NCBI GenBank assembly: GCA_027364775.1
Contig: DAHXOS010000017.1
Coordinates: 1 to 7,524, forward strand
Direction of reading: 5' to 3'
DNA: 7,524 bases
From: a bacterium
GTDB taxonomy: Bacteria; Patescibacteriota; Microgenomatia; Daviesbacterales; UBA10151
The notes beneath the pieces are model-generated. The model did not search any database and was not told where the DNA came from. It saw nothing but the letters and a program-made list of their open reading frames with translations. Shown here one piece after another: positions 1-5,870 of the stretch. Both the position numbers and the translations under genes were made by a program. The first letter of the stretch is position 1, and the number at the start of each line of letters is the position of its first letter.

Positions 1-790
1 CATTTATATTATCTATAGCTTTATGGATATAAACAGGTGTTTGATTTACTAAATTTTTGTTTTTATTTAGGTGTTTGACTAAGGCTATAATTCCTGAGTC
101 AAAGAAATAATGATATTCACGCTCGGAATTTTCATCATAAAGGTGAAAAGCTAAACCTGCCACTAAATAAGCCCTGTTTTTAACCTGCTTTAAGATTGTT
201 TCAAATTTGGGAGTAATCTCCTGCATTATTTCCTTATCTGCTTTAAATGTGGTTCTGACTCCTGATTTTGTATCCCATTTCCAGTGGTAGTTAAAATCTG
301 CTGCTTTCGTCATTTTGGTTACAGAAGCTTTAGGTCTGCCTTGGGTATATTCCTGAAAATGAGTCTCCCCTTTTCTTTTAGTTTCAACCCTCATATATTC
401 TGAAAGTGCATTAACAGCCGAAGCGCCAACACCATGTAATCCACCAGAGACTTTATAAGCCCCTTCACCAAATTTACCTCCGGCGTGCAAAACAGTCATG
501 GCAACTTCTAAAGCGCTCATTTTAGCTGTGGGGTGTATTTCCCATGGGATTCCAAAACCATCATCTGCAACAGTAACATAAGAATCTTTGTGGAGAGTAA
601 TCCAGACATTTTTACACCTACCTGCCATGGCTTCATCAACAGAATTATCAATAATTTCCTTAACCATAACCCAAAGTCCCCGCTCATCGGTTGAACCGAT
701 ATACATCCCGGGACGTTTTCTAACCGGCTCTAAGCCTTCTAAAACCTGGATCTCTTTGGCACCGTATTCATTAATATCTTTTTTGCTCAT
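1..790 (-). CDS. gyrB: DNA gyrase subunit B, N-terminal part (cut by left edge)
   Basis: This is the ATPase subunit of DNA gyrase, which with GyrA introduces negative supercoils in the nucleoid. My translation from the ATG at 790 down to the edge gives 263 residues with no stop; the remaining transducer, TOPRIM and C-terminal parts lie outside the window. GHKL ATPase motifs are clear: VLEGLEPVRKRPGMYIGSTD at 16-35, catalytic-type Glu45 and Asn49 in KEIIDNSVDEA, Asp76 in DDGFGIP, HAGGKF at 102-107, and the ATP lid GGLHGVGAS at 116-124. Arg139 aligns with E. coli Arg136. Two usually conserved positions differ: E. coli His38 aligns with Val41, and Arg76 with Phe79. No Shine-Dalgarno sequence precedes the ATG. 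ParE (topoisomerase IV) is the alternative, because the two share this domain; GyrB is preferred because the type II enzyme of small genomes is usually gyrase. The family assignment is very secure; the gyrase/topo IV choice is less so. Confidence 0.93.
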   Translation of the reverse strand, partial: MSKKDINEYGAKEIQVLEGLEPVRKRPGMYIGSTDERGLWVMVKEIIDNSVDEAMAGRCKNVWITLHKDSYVTVADDGFGIPWEIHPTAKMSALEVAMTVLHAGGKFGEGAYKVSGGLHGVGASAVNALSEYMRVETKRKGETHFQEYTQGRPKASVTKMTKAADFNYHWKWDTKSGVRTTFKADKEIMQEITPKFETILKQVKNRAYLVAGLAFHLYDENSEREYHYFFDSGIIALVKHLNKNKNLVNQTPVYIHKAIDNIN

Positions 791-801
791 GGAAGAAAAT
801 G

Positions 802-820
802 GAGTTCATAATTAGAACTC
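802..820 (-). promoter_or_regulatory. Inverted repeat in the gyrB leader
   Basis: GAGTTC (802-807) and GAACTC (815-820) form a perfect 6-bp inverted repeat around a 7-nt AT-rich loop. If the predicted promoter is right, the transcript begins at about the first base of this hairpin. It could be a 5'-end stabilising hairpin or a repressor operator just downstream of the -10. It does not sequester a Shine-Dalgarno sequence, because none is visible before gyrB. Confidence 0.45.
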
Positions 821-826
821 TGGTTG

Positions 827-855
827 AGTTTAACATACCTAGCAAGTGTGTGCAA
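827..855 (-). promoter_or_regulatory. Candidate gyrB promoter
   Basis: Read on the minus strand, TTGCAC (850-855) is followed after exactly 17 bp by TAAACT (827-832). The -10 is preceded by TG one base upstream, giving an extended -10 (TGtTAAACT). Transcription would start near 820, leaving a leader of about 30 nt before the gyrB ATG at 790. The -35 matches the consensus at 4 of 6 positions and the -10 at 4 of 6. This is prediction by eye only. Confidence 0.45.
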
Positions 856-870
856 CTTAATAGTTTATAA

Positions 871-892
871 TTAGATTGTTGCATCAATCTAA
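871..892. repeat. 8-bp inverted repeat downstream of the holB-like gene
   Basis: TTAGATTG (871-878) and CAATCTAA (885-892) are perfect inverted repeats with a 6-nt loop. They start 13 bases beyond the stop codon of the minus-strand clamp-loader gene. The position suits a transcript 3' end, but the stem has only two G-C pairs and no T-run follows it on the minus strand. It is therefore a weak terminator at best, or an operator-like site. Confidence 0.4.
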
Positions 893-904
893 ACAGTTCA
901 TAAT

Positions 905-1552
905 TTATCTACCGGGGAGTTCTAACATTAGATACTCTAAAATTGCCCTGATATTACCATTTGAGGCATTCCATTCCTCTGCCTTGACTATTTTTTTAAT
1001 AAATTCTAAATTTTTGGAATTGTCTTTCAAATTATTTCTATAGTATCTAGTTAAAGCAAATAAGAATTCTGCTTTTTCTTCTAATTTTTCAATAAATTGA
1101 AACCTTTGTTCAATTGAAGAATTTATTAATTGTTCTATAGTCTCATTGTTAAATTGCTGGTTTGTTGGCTCATTTAGTTGAGGATCTTTTGATTTAATTT
1201 GGGTAATCTCTACCCTTGAAAGTATGGCTGGTAAAAGCTGGGATTCTTTCTCTGCTCCTAATAAAATCAAGGTATTTTCTGGAGGTTCTTCTAAAGTTTT
1301 TAACAATGAATTTTGGGCATAAGTGGTTAAATTATGGCTACTTTCTATAGCCACTGCTTTTCCTTTTGCAAAGTAAGGTTTAATGCTTAAAAACTGCCTG
1401 ATTTCTTTAGCCTGTTCCACTTTCAGCATTTGTTCATGATTAAAATATAAAAGATCAGGATGTGGATTTATGAATTCATATTCAATTAAAGTCTGCTGAA
1501 TCTGCTTTATTCTTTGTTCTAAAGATTGAGAAATAAAAAGTTTAATCTGCAT
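905..1552 (-). CDS. DNA polymerase III delta-prime-like clamp-loader subunit, short form
   Basis: This 215-residue protein resembles the delta-prime (HolB) and gamma/tau AAA+ clamp-loader subunits, which help load the sliding clamp onto DNA. HPDLLYF (31-37) matches the delta-prime segment before the first AAA+ helix region. The hallmark NSLLKTLEEPPENTLILLGA is at 81-100, followed by LLPAILSR (106-113) with the arginine of the SRC motif; the usual Cys is Val114. It is short beside E. coli HolB (334 residues). It has no Walker A P-loop, no zinc-binding cysteines, and IESSHNL where active subunits have an acidic Walker B, so it probably does not hydrolyse ATP. The C-terminal 100 residues are charged, mostly helical-looking and poorly recognisable. 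The start is ATG at 1552 without a visible Shine-Dalgarno sequence. It may be co-transcribed with gyrB. A small AAA+ protein related to DnaX is the alternative. Confidence 0.8.
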   Translation of the reverse strand: MQIKLFISQSLEQRIKQIQQTLIEYEFINPHPDLLYFNHEQMLKVEQAKEIRQFLSIKPYFAKGKAVAIESSHNLTTYAQNSLLKTLEEPPENTLILLGAEKESQLLPAILSRVEITQIKSKDPQLNEPTNQQFNNETIEQLINSSIEQRFQFIEKLEEKAEFLFALTRYYRNNLKDNSKNLEFIKKIVKAEEWNASNGNIRAILEYLMLELPGR

Positions 1553-1565
1553 ACAGATACGCTGT

Positions 1566-1571
1566 AGTATA
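1566..1571 (-). promoter_or_regulatory. Candidate -10 for the holB-like gene
   Basis: On the minus strand, TATACT (1566-1571) lies 13 bases before the ATG. The best -35 seen is CTGAAA with a short 15-bp spacer, so the site is weak. If used, the transcript would start about 7 nt before the ATG and be almost leaderless, which fits the absence of a Shine-Dalgarno sequence. Confidence 0.3.
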
Positions 1572-1676
1572 TTACTTTACGCTTAATTTCAGGTAGAGAT
1601 TAAAATTGAGTAAAATAATTGTTAATCGCTCAATGTATCCTACAGGCATTATAAATCTACTATTAGTTAAATATTA

Positions 1677-1706
1677 TTGACAGGCTACTGATAATTTATT
1701 GATAAT
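1677..1706 (+). promoter_or_regulatory. Promoter of the pilB-pilT-pilC operon
   Basis: A perfect TTGACA (1677-1682) is followed after 18 bp by GATAAT (1701-1706, five of six consensus matches). The predicted start point is near 1712-1714, about 29 nt before pilB. The same two hexamers with the same 18-bp spacing precede the second pilin gene at 7335-7364, which strengthens both calls. Confidence 0.65.
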
Positions 1707-1713
1707 GAAAGTA

Positions 1714-1733
1714 ACTCCGAAAGTTTTCGGAGT
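1714..1733 (+). promoter_or_regulatory. Perfect palindrome enclosing the pilB ribosome binding site
   Basis: The arms ACTCCGAAA (1714-1722) and TTTCGGAGT (1725-1733) are perfectly complementary around a central GT; as RNA the last pairs would open into a loop. The right arm contains GGAG (1729-1732), the only Shine-Dalgarno-like sequence before the pilB ATG, with 9 nt spacing. The left arm contains the pairing CTCC (1715-1718). Folding would hide the ribosome binding site. The hairpin starts at about the predicted transcript 5' end. A dimeric repressor operator or a 5'-end stabiliser are other readings. Confidence 0.6.
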
Positions 1734-1741
1734 CTGTCCAT

Positions 1742-3460
1742 ATGCAGCCAAACACGTCAACGCAACAATTACAAAATATTGAAGAAATTCTTCAGGCTCA
1801 AGGTATTTTAAAACCAGACCAAGTTTCAGCCATAAAATTAGAAAGTATAAACTCAGGTCAACCGGCTGAGAAAATTATTAGGGAACATAATTTTGCCACT
1901 GGAGAGCAAATAGCTAAAGCGCGAGCGCAACAACTTGGTGTCCCTTTTATGAAGTTGGATGGTAGACCTATCTCTTCTGAAGTTTTAAATTTAATTCCTG
2001 AAGCAGTAGCCCGGCGGTATAAATTAGTTCCTTTTGGCCGTGATGTCGATGGGCTGTATGTTTTAATGGTGGATCCGCTGGATTTACAGGTAATTCAATT
2101 TATCGAGAAGAAATCCGGGATGAAGATTAAACGGTTTTTAGGTGTTCCAGAAGATATTACAGCATCAATTGAAGAACAATATTCCCAGAATTTATATACT
2201 CAAGTCACTTCTGCTTTAAAAGAGGTTGCAACTGAGCAACCGTCAGCTCAACAGTTAAAATCATCATTTGACGAAACCGAGATTATAAGGGAGGCTCCGG
2301 TAGCCAATATCGTAACTCAACTTCTTGAGTATGCTGTTAAAACTAAAGCTTCAGATATTCACATTGAGCCGGAGGAAGAACAAACCAGGGTAAGGTATAG
2401 AATTGACGGTATATTACATGAAAAAGTTATTTTACCTAAAAAAGTTCATGATGCGGTTATCTCTCGTATTAAAATTTTATCCAATTTAAAGATAGATGAG
2501 CGACGTCTGCCTCAGGATGGCCGTTTTACCTTTGAGTATGGAGGTAAGGAAATTGATCTGCGTATCTCCACTTTGCCGCTCGTTTATGGAGAAAAGGATG
2601 TGATGAGGCTTTTGTCTAAATCTGAAAAACCGCCTTCTCTACAGGAATTAGGTTTACGAGGTACAGCATTAAAGAATTTAGAGCAACAACTCACCCGTCC
2701 CCATGGTATTGTTTTAATTTGTGGGCCTACTGGTTCAGGTAAAACTACTACTCTTTATTCAATATTGTCTAAACTTTCAACAACCAAAGTTAATATTTTA
2801 ACCGTAGAAGACCCAGTTGAATATCAAATCTTAGGTGCTAACCAAGTTCAGGTTAATCCTCAAATTGGTTTAACCTTTGCCTCAGCTTTAAGATCATTTT
2901 TAAGACAAGATCCAAACATTATCTTAGTTGGAGAGATCCGTGATACGGAGACTGCAGATCTGGCAATTCAGGCGGCTTTAACTGGTCATGAAGTGTTTTC
3001 AACTTTACATCCTAATTCAGCAGCTGGAGCCTTACCAAGGCTTTTAGATATGGGTGCAGAGCCTTTTTTAATTGCCTCGGCTGTTAATGCTGTAGAAGGT
3101 CAAAGGATTTTAAGAAAAGTTTGTAATCATTGTAAATATGCCTATACCCCACCTCCTGAAATTATTGAGAGCTTTAAGACTATATTAGGTCCTTTAATGC
3201 CTAATACACCAATTCAACTATATAAAGGTAAAGGATGTGAGGAATGCGGTCATTTAGGCTACCAAGGCAGAACCGGTATCTATGAGGTCTTGGTTGTCTC
3301 AGAAAAAATAACGAAGATGATTTTACAAAGAGCTTCTGCAGGGGATATCGAAAAACAAGCAATTGAAGAAGGAATGATTACCTTAAAACAGGATGGTTAT
3401 TTAAAAGCTTTAGAGGGGGTCACTACCTTAGAAGAAGTTCTAAGGGTAGGACAAGATTAA
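1742..3460 (+). CDS. pilB: Type IV pilus extension ATPase PilB (GspE family)
   Basis: This cytoplasmic hexameric AAA-type ATPase drives pilin insertion into the growing fibre through PilC. It has 572 residues, the usual size. An N-terminal MshEN/T2SSE-N domain spans about 10-155, but the RLGxxL consensus of c-di-GMP-binding versions is not evident. The N2 domain follows (ASDIHIEP 203-210, RYRIDGIL 218-225, LPQDGR 256-261). The ATPase core has Walker A GPTGSGKTTT (328-337), Asp box TVEDPVE (354-360), Walker B ILVGEIRD (394-401) and His box GHEVFSTLHPNSA (415-427), where Pro replaces the common Thr of HTN. The zinc tetracysteine motif typical of PilB/GspE is complete: C461, C464, C499 and C502. 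The ATG at 1742 follows GGAG at 1729-1732. It is the first gene of the pilB-pilT-pilC unit. GspE of a type II secretion system is unlikely because pilT follows directly. Confidence 0.95.
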   Translation: MQPNTSTQQLQNIEEILQAQGILKPDQVSAIKLESINSGQPAEKIIREHNFATGEQIAKARAQQLGVPFMKLDGRPISSEVLNLIPEAVARRYKLVPFGRDVDGLYVLMVDPLDLQVIQFIEKKSGMKIKRFLGVPEDITASIEEQYSQNLYTQVTSALKEVATEQPSAQQLKSSFDETEIIREAPVANIVTQLLEYAVKTKASDIHIEPEEEQTRVRYRIDGILHEKVILPKKVHDAVISRIKILSNLKIDERRLPQDGRFTFEYGGKEIDLRISTLPLVYGEKDVMRLLSKSEKPPSLQELGLRGTALKNLEQQLTRPHGIVLICGPTGSGKTTTLYSILSKLSTTKVNILTVEDPVEYQILGANQVQVNPQIGLTFASALRSFLRQDPNIILVGEIRDTETADLAIQAALTGHEVFSTLHPNSAAGALPRLLDMGAEPFLIASAVNAVEGQRILRKVCNHCKYAYTPPPEIIESFKTILGPLMPNTPIQLYKGKGCEECGHLGYQGRTGIYEVLVVSEKITKMILQRASAGDIEKQAIEEGMITLKQDGYLKALEGVTTLEEVLRVGQD

Positions 3461-4519
3461 ATGACAATACAACAACTGCTTGAGCTAACTGTTAGTAGAA
3501 ATGCATCGGACTTACATCTTTTAATCAATGAATACCCAACTTTAAGAATTAATGGAGAGTTAATCGCAATTCAAGGTGCCACCAGATTAACACCTTCTGA
3601 TATGGAGAATTTAATATTTCCGATGCTTTCAACTCACCAGAAGGATCTCTTCTTAAATAGTTGGGAGTTAGATTTTGGATTGGATTTTGAAGGAAAAGCA
3701 AGGTTTAGAGTTAATCTATATAAACAAAAAGGCGGTATTGCTGCAGCTTTAAGGCTTATTCCAAAAGAAATTAGAAGACTTGAAGATACAGGATTGCCCA
3801 TAATTTTAAGCCGGATTACAGATTTAAAACAAGGTTTAATTTTGGTAACCGGACCAACAGGTCAGGGAAAATCGACTACTCTAGCATCTTTTATAAACCA
3901 AATTAATTTATCACGTACTGCTCACATTATTACAATTGAAGATCCAATTGAATTTGTTTATCCTCAGGCTAAATCTTTGATTTCCCAAAGGGAGCTTAAT
4001 TCAGATACCAAATCTTGGAGCTATGCTCTAAAATCTGTTTTAAGAGAAGATCCGGATGTTGTTTTAATTGGAGAGATGCGTGATTTAGACACAATTTCTA
4101 CCGCTATGACTGTTGCTGAAACAGGACATTTGGTTTTTGCAACTTTACACACTAATTCTGCAGCTCAGACTATTGACCGTATTATTGATGTTTTTCCGGT
4201 AAACCAGCAACCTCAAATTAGGACTCAATTAGCTGCAGTATTGGAAGCGGTAATTTCTCAAAGATTAATTCCTACTATAAACCCAGGTAGGGCTTTAGCT
4301 GCAGAGATCTTATTTGGTTCAATTGCTACAAAATCTACTATCCGTGAGGGTAAAACTCACCTTATTGATAATTTAATTCAAACCTCTGGTGAATCGGGAA
4401 TGGTAAATCTGGAGACTTCTCTTGCGAGTTTAGTTAGACAGGGTAAGATAACCTTAGAGATAGCCTTAAATTACTGTTTAAGGCCCCAAATTTTAAATAA
4501 GCTTTTAGGAGTTAGTTAA
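3461..4519 (+). CDS. pilT: Type IV pilus retraction ATPase PilT
   Basis: This cytoplasmic hexameric ATPase powers depolymerisation and retraction of type IV pili. At 352 residues it is the family length and, unlike PilB, lacks the N-terminal MshEN domain and zinc cysteines. Motifs: ASDLHL (15-20), Walker A GPTGQGKSTT (131-140, Gln in place of the common Ser), Asp box TIEDPIE (158-164), Walker B VLIGEMRD (201-208) and His box TGHLVFATLHTNSA (221-234). The C-terminal retraction motif, AIRNLIRE in well-studied PilT, is here ATKSTIRE (289-296) followed by GKTH, so only its second half is kept. The ATG directly abuts the pilB stop codon. AGGA at 3448-3451 inside the pilB end, 9 nt upstream, can serve as ribosome binding site. 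Translational coupling to pilB is likely. A PilU-like accessory retraction ATPase cannot be excluded. Confidence 0.93.
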   Translation: MTIQQLLELTVSRNASDLHLLINEYPTLRINGELIAIQGATRLTPSDMENLIFPMLSTHQKDLFLNSWELDFGLDFEGKARFRVNLYKQKGGIAAALRLIPKEIRRLEDTGLPIILSRITDLKQGLILVTGPTGQGKSTTLASFINQINLSRTAHIITIEDPIEFVYPQAKSLISQRELNSDTKSWSYALKSVLREDPDVVLIGEMRDLDTISTAMTVAETGHLVFATLHTNSAAQTIDRIIDVFPVNQQPQIRTQLAAVLEAVISQRLIPTINPGRALAAEILFGSIATKSTIREGKTHLIDNLIQTSGESGMVNLETSLASLVRQGKITLEIALNYCLRPQILNKLLGVS

Positions 4520-4523
4520 CCCT

Positions 4524-5729
4524 ATGCCTATATACAACTATGTTGCCCGGGATTTAAAGGGTGAAGATCATAAAGGAACAATTGAAACTTATGATTTCTC
4601 TCAAGCTGCCAAAATAATCCTCAAAAAAGGTTTAGTTGTTATTTCAGTTACCAAAAAGGACGAGGGCAAAAAGAAACTTTTTGATAAATACCTAAATAAA
4701 GTTTCTTTCAATGATCTGGTTATAGCTACTCGTCAGTTAGCAACTATGGTTGAGTCAGGATTGGTGCTATCAGAAGCCTTGGATATCTTAGTTGAACAAC
4801 AGGGAAATAGAAAATTTAAGGAAGTTTTAGCTGAAGTATCGAGGGATATTAAAGGTGGTTTAGATCTAGCTACAGCTTTAAAAAAACATCCTGATGTTTT
4901 CCCCGCACTTTATGCAAGCTTGGTAAAGGCAGGAGAAGAATCAGGAAAGTTGGATTTAGTCTTGACAGAACTTGCAACTAATTTGGAGAAAGACCGCGAA
5001 TTCCGTAGCCGGATTAAAGGGGCTATGATTTATCCCATGATGATTATGTCTATGATGGTTGTAGTGATGGGAGTAATGATGTTTTTTGTGGTACCAAGGC
5101 TGACTTCACTCTATTCATCATCAAATATTGATTTACCCACACCAACAAAAATATTAATAGCAATCTCTAACTTCTTAATTGGTTTTTGGTGGTTATTGTT
5201 ACTAGGAGGTGGTATAGCCTCCGTTGTTTTTCAAAATTGGATCAAAACGGCGAAGGGTAAATTTATATATGACTCATTTTTGCTCAGGGTGCCAGTTTTA
5301 AATAAAGTTGTCCAATGTACCTCATTAACCTACTTTACCCGTACTTTTGGTTTATTAACAGCAGCTGGTGTGCCACTGTTGGATTCATTGGCAATCGTGG
5401 CTGATGTGATCTCAAATGCTGTATATAAGAAGGCGCTTCAAGATTCATTTAAGGGTGTAGAAAGGGGTTTAACCTTTTCTGCTCAGCTTGATTCCACTGG
5501 TATGTTTCCTAAAATTGTTCCCCAGATGTTTAGGGTTGGTGAGGAAACAGGAAAAGTAGATAAGGTAGCTTTTAGATTGGCAGAATACTTTGAATCCGAG
5601 TCTGATCATTTGGTTAAAAATTTAACAGTAATCATAGAACCTTTAATTCTTATAGTTTTGGGTGTGGCGGTAGCCTTTTTAGTAATGTCTATCATCTTAC
5701 CTATTTACAAATTAACTACCTCATTTTAA
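4524..5729 (+). CDS. pilC: Type IV pilus inner-membrane platform protein PilC (GspF family)
   Basis: PilC is the integral membrane platform that couples the PilB and PilT motors to the pilin pool. The 401-residue length is typical. The N-terminus begins with the family pattern MPIYNYVARDLKGEDHKG. Two T2SSF repeats are visible, at about 65-190 and 268-395, each with the matched hallmark GEESGKLD (138-145) or GEETGKVD (339-346). Hydrophobic membrane segments lie at about 168-190, 210-236 and 367-394. The start ATG is 4 nt after the pilT stop, and AGGAG at 4507-4511 within the pilT end is a plausible ribosome binding site with a rather long 12-nt spacing. It is the last gene of the motor operon; no terminator hairpin with a T-run follows it. 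Confidence 0.95.
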   Translation: MPIYNYVARDLKGEDHKGTIETYDFSQAAKIILKKGLVVISVTKKDEGKKKLFDKYLNKVSFNDLVIATRQLATMVESGLVLSEALDILVEQQGNRKFKEVLAEVSRDIKGGLDLATALKKHPDVFPALYASLVKAGEESGKLDLVLTELATNLEKDREFRSRIKGAMIYPMMIMSMMVVVMGVMMFFVVPRLTSLYSSSNIDLPTPTKILIAISNFLIGFWWLLLLGGGIASVVFQNWIKTAKGKFIYDSFLLRVPVLNKVVQCTSLTYFTRTFGLLTAAGVPLLDSLAIVADVISNAVYKKALQDSFKGVERGLTFSAQLDSTGMFPKIVPQMFRVGEETGKVDKVAFRLAEYFESESDHLVKNLTVIIEPLILIVLGVAVAFLVMSIILPIYKLTTSF

Positions 5730-5738
5730 AACACCCTC

Positions 5739-5769
5739 TTGACGTTAATTTGCTCGATATGAGTACAAT
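5739..5769 (+). promoter_or_regulatory. Candidate promoter of the prepilin gene
   Basis: TTGACG (5739-5744, five of six) and TACAAT (5764-5769, five of six) are separated by 19 bp, longer than ideal. It lies just after pilC and would give a leader of about 95 nt before the prepilin start. The spacing keeps confidence moderate. Confidence 0.45.
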
Positions 5770-5773
5770 GAAT

Positions 5774-5787
5774 ATAGTAAATAGTAA
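5774..5787 (+). repeat. Two exact tandem copies of ATAGTAA
   Basis: ATAGTAA occurs at 5774-5780 and 5781-5787, just downstream of the predicted pilin promoter. The period is the same 7 bp as that of the better-developed repeat at 5820-5854, but the unit differs and the two blocks are not in the same 7-bp register. Confidence 0.5.
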
Positions 5788-5819
5788 GAAATAGATAAAG
5801 TGTAGAAATCGCAAGAAAT

Positions 5820-5854
5820 CTATAAACTACAAACTATCAACTATGAACTAATTT
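5820..5854 (+). repeat. Tandem 7-bp repeat in the prepilin leader
   Basis: Successive heptads are CTATAAA, CTACAAA, CTATCAA, CTATGAA and a decayed CTAATTT. All begin with CTA and four end in AA. The block ends exactly where the Shine-Dalgarno sequence of the prepilin gene begins (5855). It may keep the leader unstructured, change length by slippage, or belong to a dispersed heptanucleotide repeat family, since TATAAACTA and TATGAACT also occur on the minus strand at 803-902. Confidence 0.65.
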
Positions 5855-5863
5855 AAGGAGGTG
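5855..5863 (+). promoter_or_regulatory. Strong ribosome binding site fixing a TTG start
   Basis: AAGGAGGTG is nearly perfectly complementary to the 3' end of bacterial 16S rRNA and lies 7 nt before the TTG at 5871. An in-frame TGA at 5862-5864 excludes any start further upstream, and no nearby downstream ATG would keep the prepilin leader. The start is therefore TTG at 5871. It is the strongest such site in the window, as expected for an abundant pilin. Confidence 0.85.
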
Positions 5864-5870
5864 AGTCAAT

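Larger units (their letters stand above)
791..904. other. gyrB/holB-like intergenic region
   Basis: This 114-bp spacer separates two minus-strand genes. It contains no gene. It holds a candidate gyrB promoter, two perfect inverted repeats, and copies of a short AT-rich word; the third copy overlaps the stop codon of the upstream gene. Neither inverted repeat is followed by a T-run on the minus strand, so no intrinsic terminator is recognised and some read-through from the clamp-loader gene into gyrB is possible. Confidence 0.7.
803..908. repeat. Three imperfect copies of AGTTYATAATTA
   Basis: The copies lie at 803-816 (AGTTCATAATTAGA), 862-875 (AGTTTATAATTAGA, one mismatch) and 895-908 (AGTTCATAATTTAT, the first 11 bases identical to copy one). 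Read on the minus strand they contain TATGAACT or TATAAACTA, the same words that make up the tandem heptads at 5820-5854 before the pilin gene. Low complexity makes some chance similarity likely. Confidence 0.4.
1553..1741. other. Divergent promoter region between the holB-like gene and pilB
   Basis: This 189-bp AT-rich region separates the minus-strand replication genes from the plus-strand pilus genes. It contains no ORF of note. It carries outward-facing promoter candidates on both strands, the repeated word TGATAAT at 1689-1695 and 1700-1706 (11 bp apart), and a 20-bp palindrome directly before pilB. Confidence 0.7.

Noticed and set aside
588..815. A 75-codon plus-strand ORF opposite the gyrB start
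   Set aside because: It starts at TTG with no ribosome binding site, lies antisense to strongly conserved gyrase codons, and its translation has no recognisable features.
1742..5729. Motor genes considered as a type II secretion system
   Set aside because: The retraction ATPase pilT directly between pilB and pilC points to type IV pili, and no secretin or other type II-specific gene is seen in the window.
5820..5854. Regular repeats considered as a CRISPR remnant
   Set aside because: Units of 7 bp without spacers do not resemble CRISPR repeats, and no cas gene is present.
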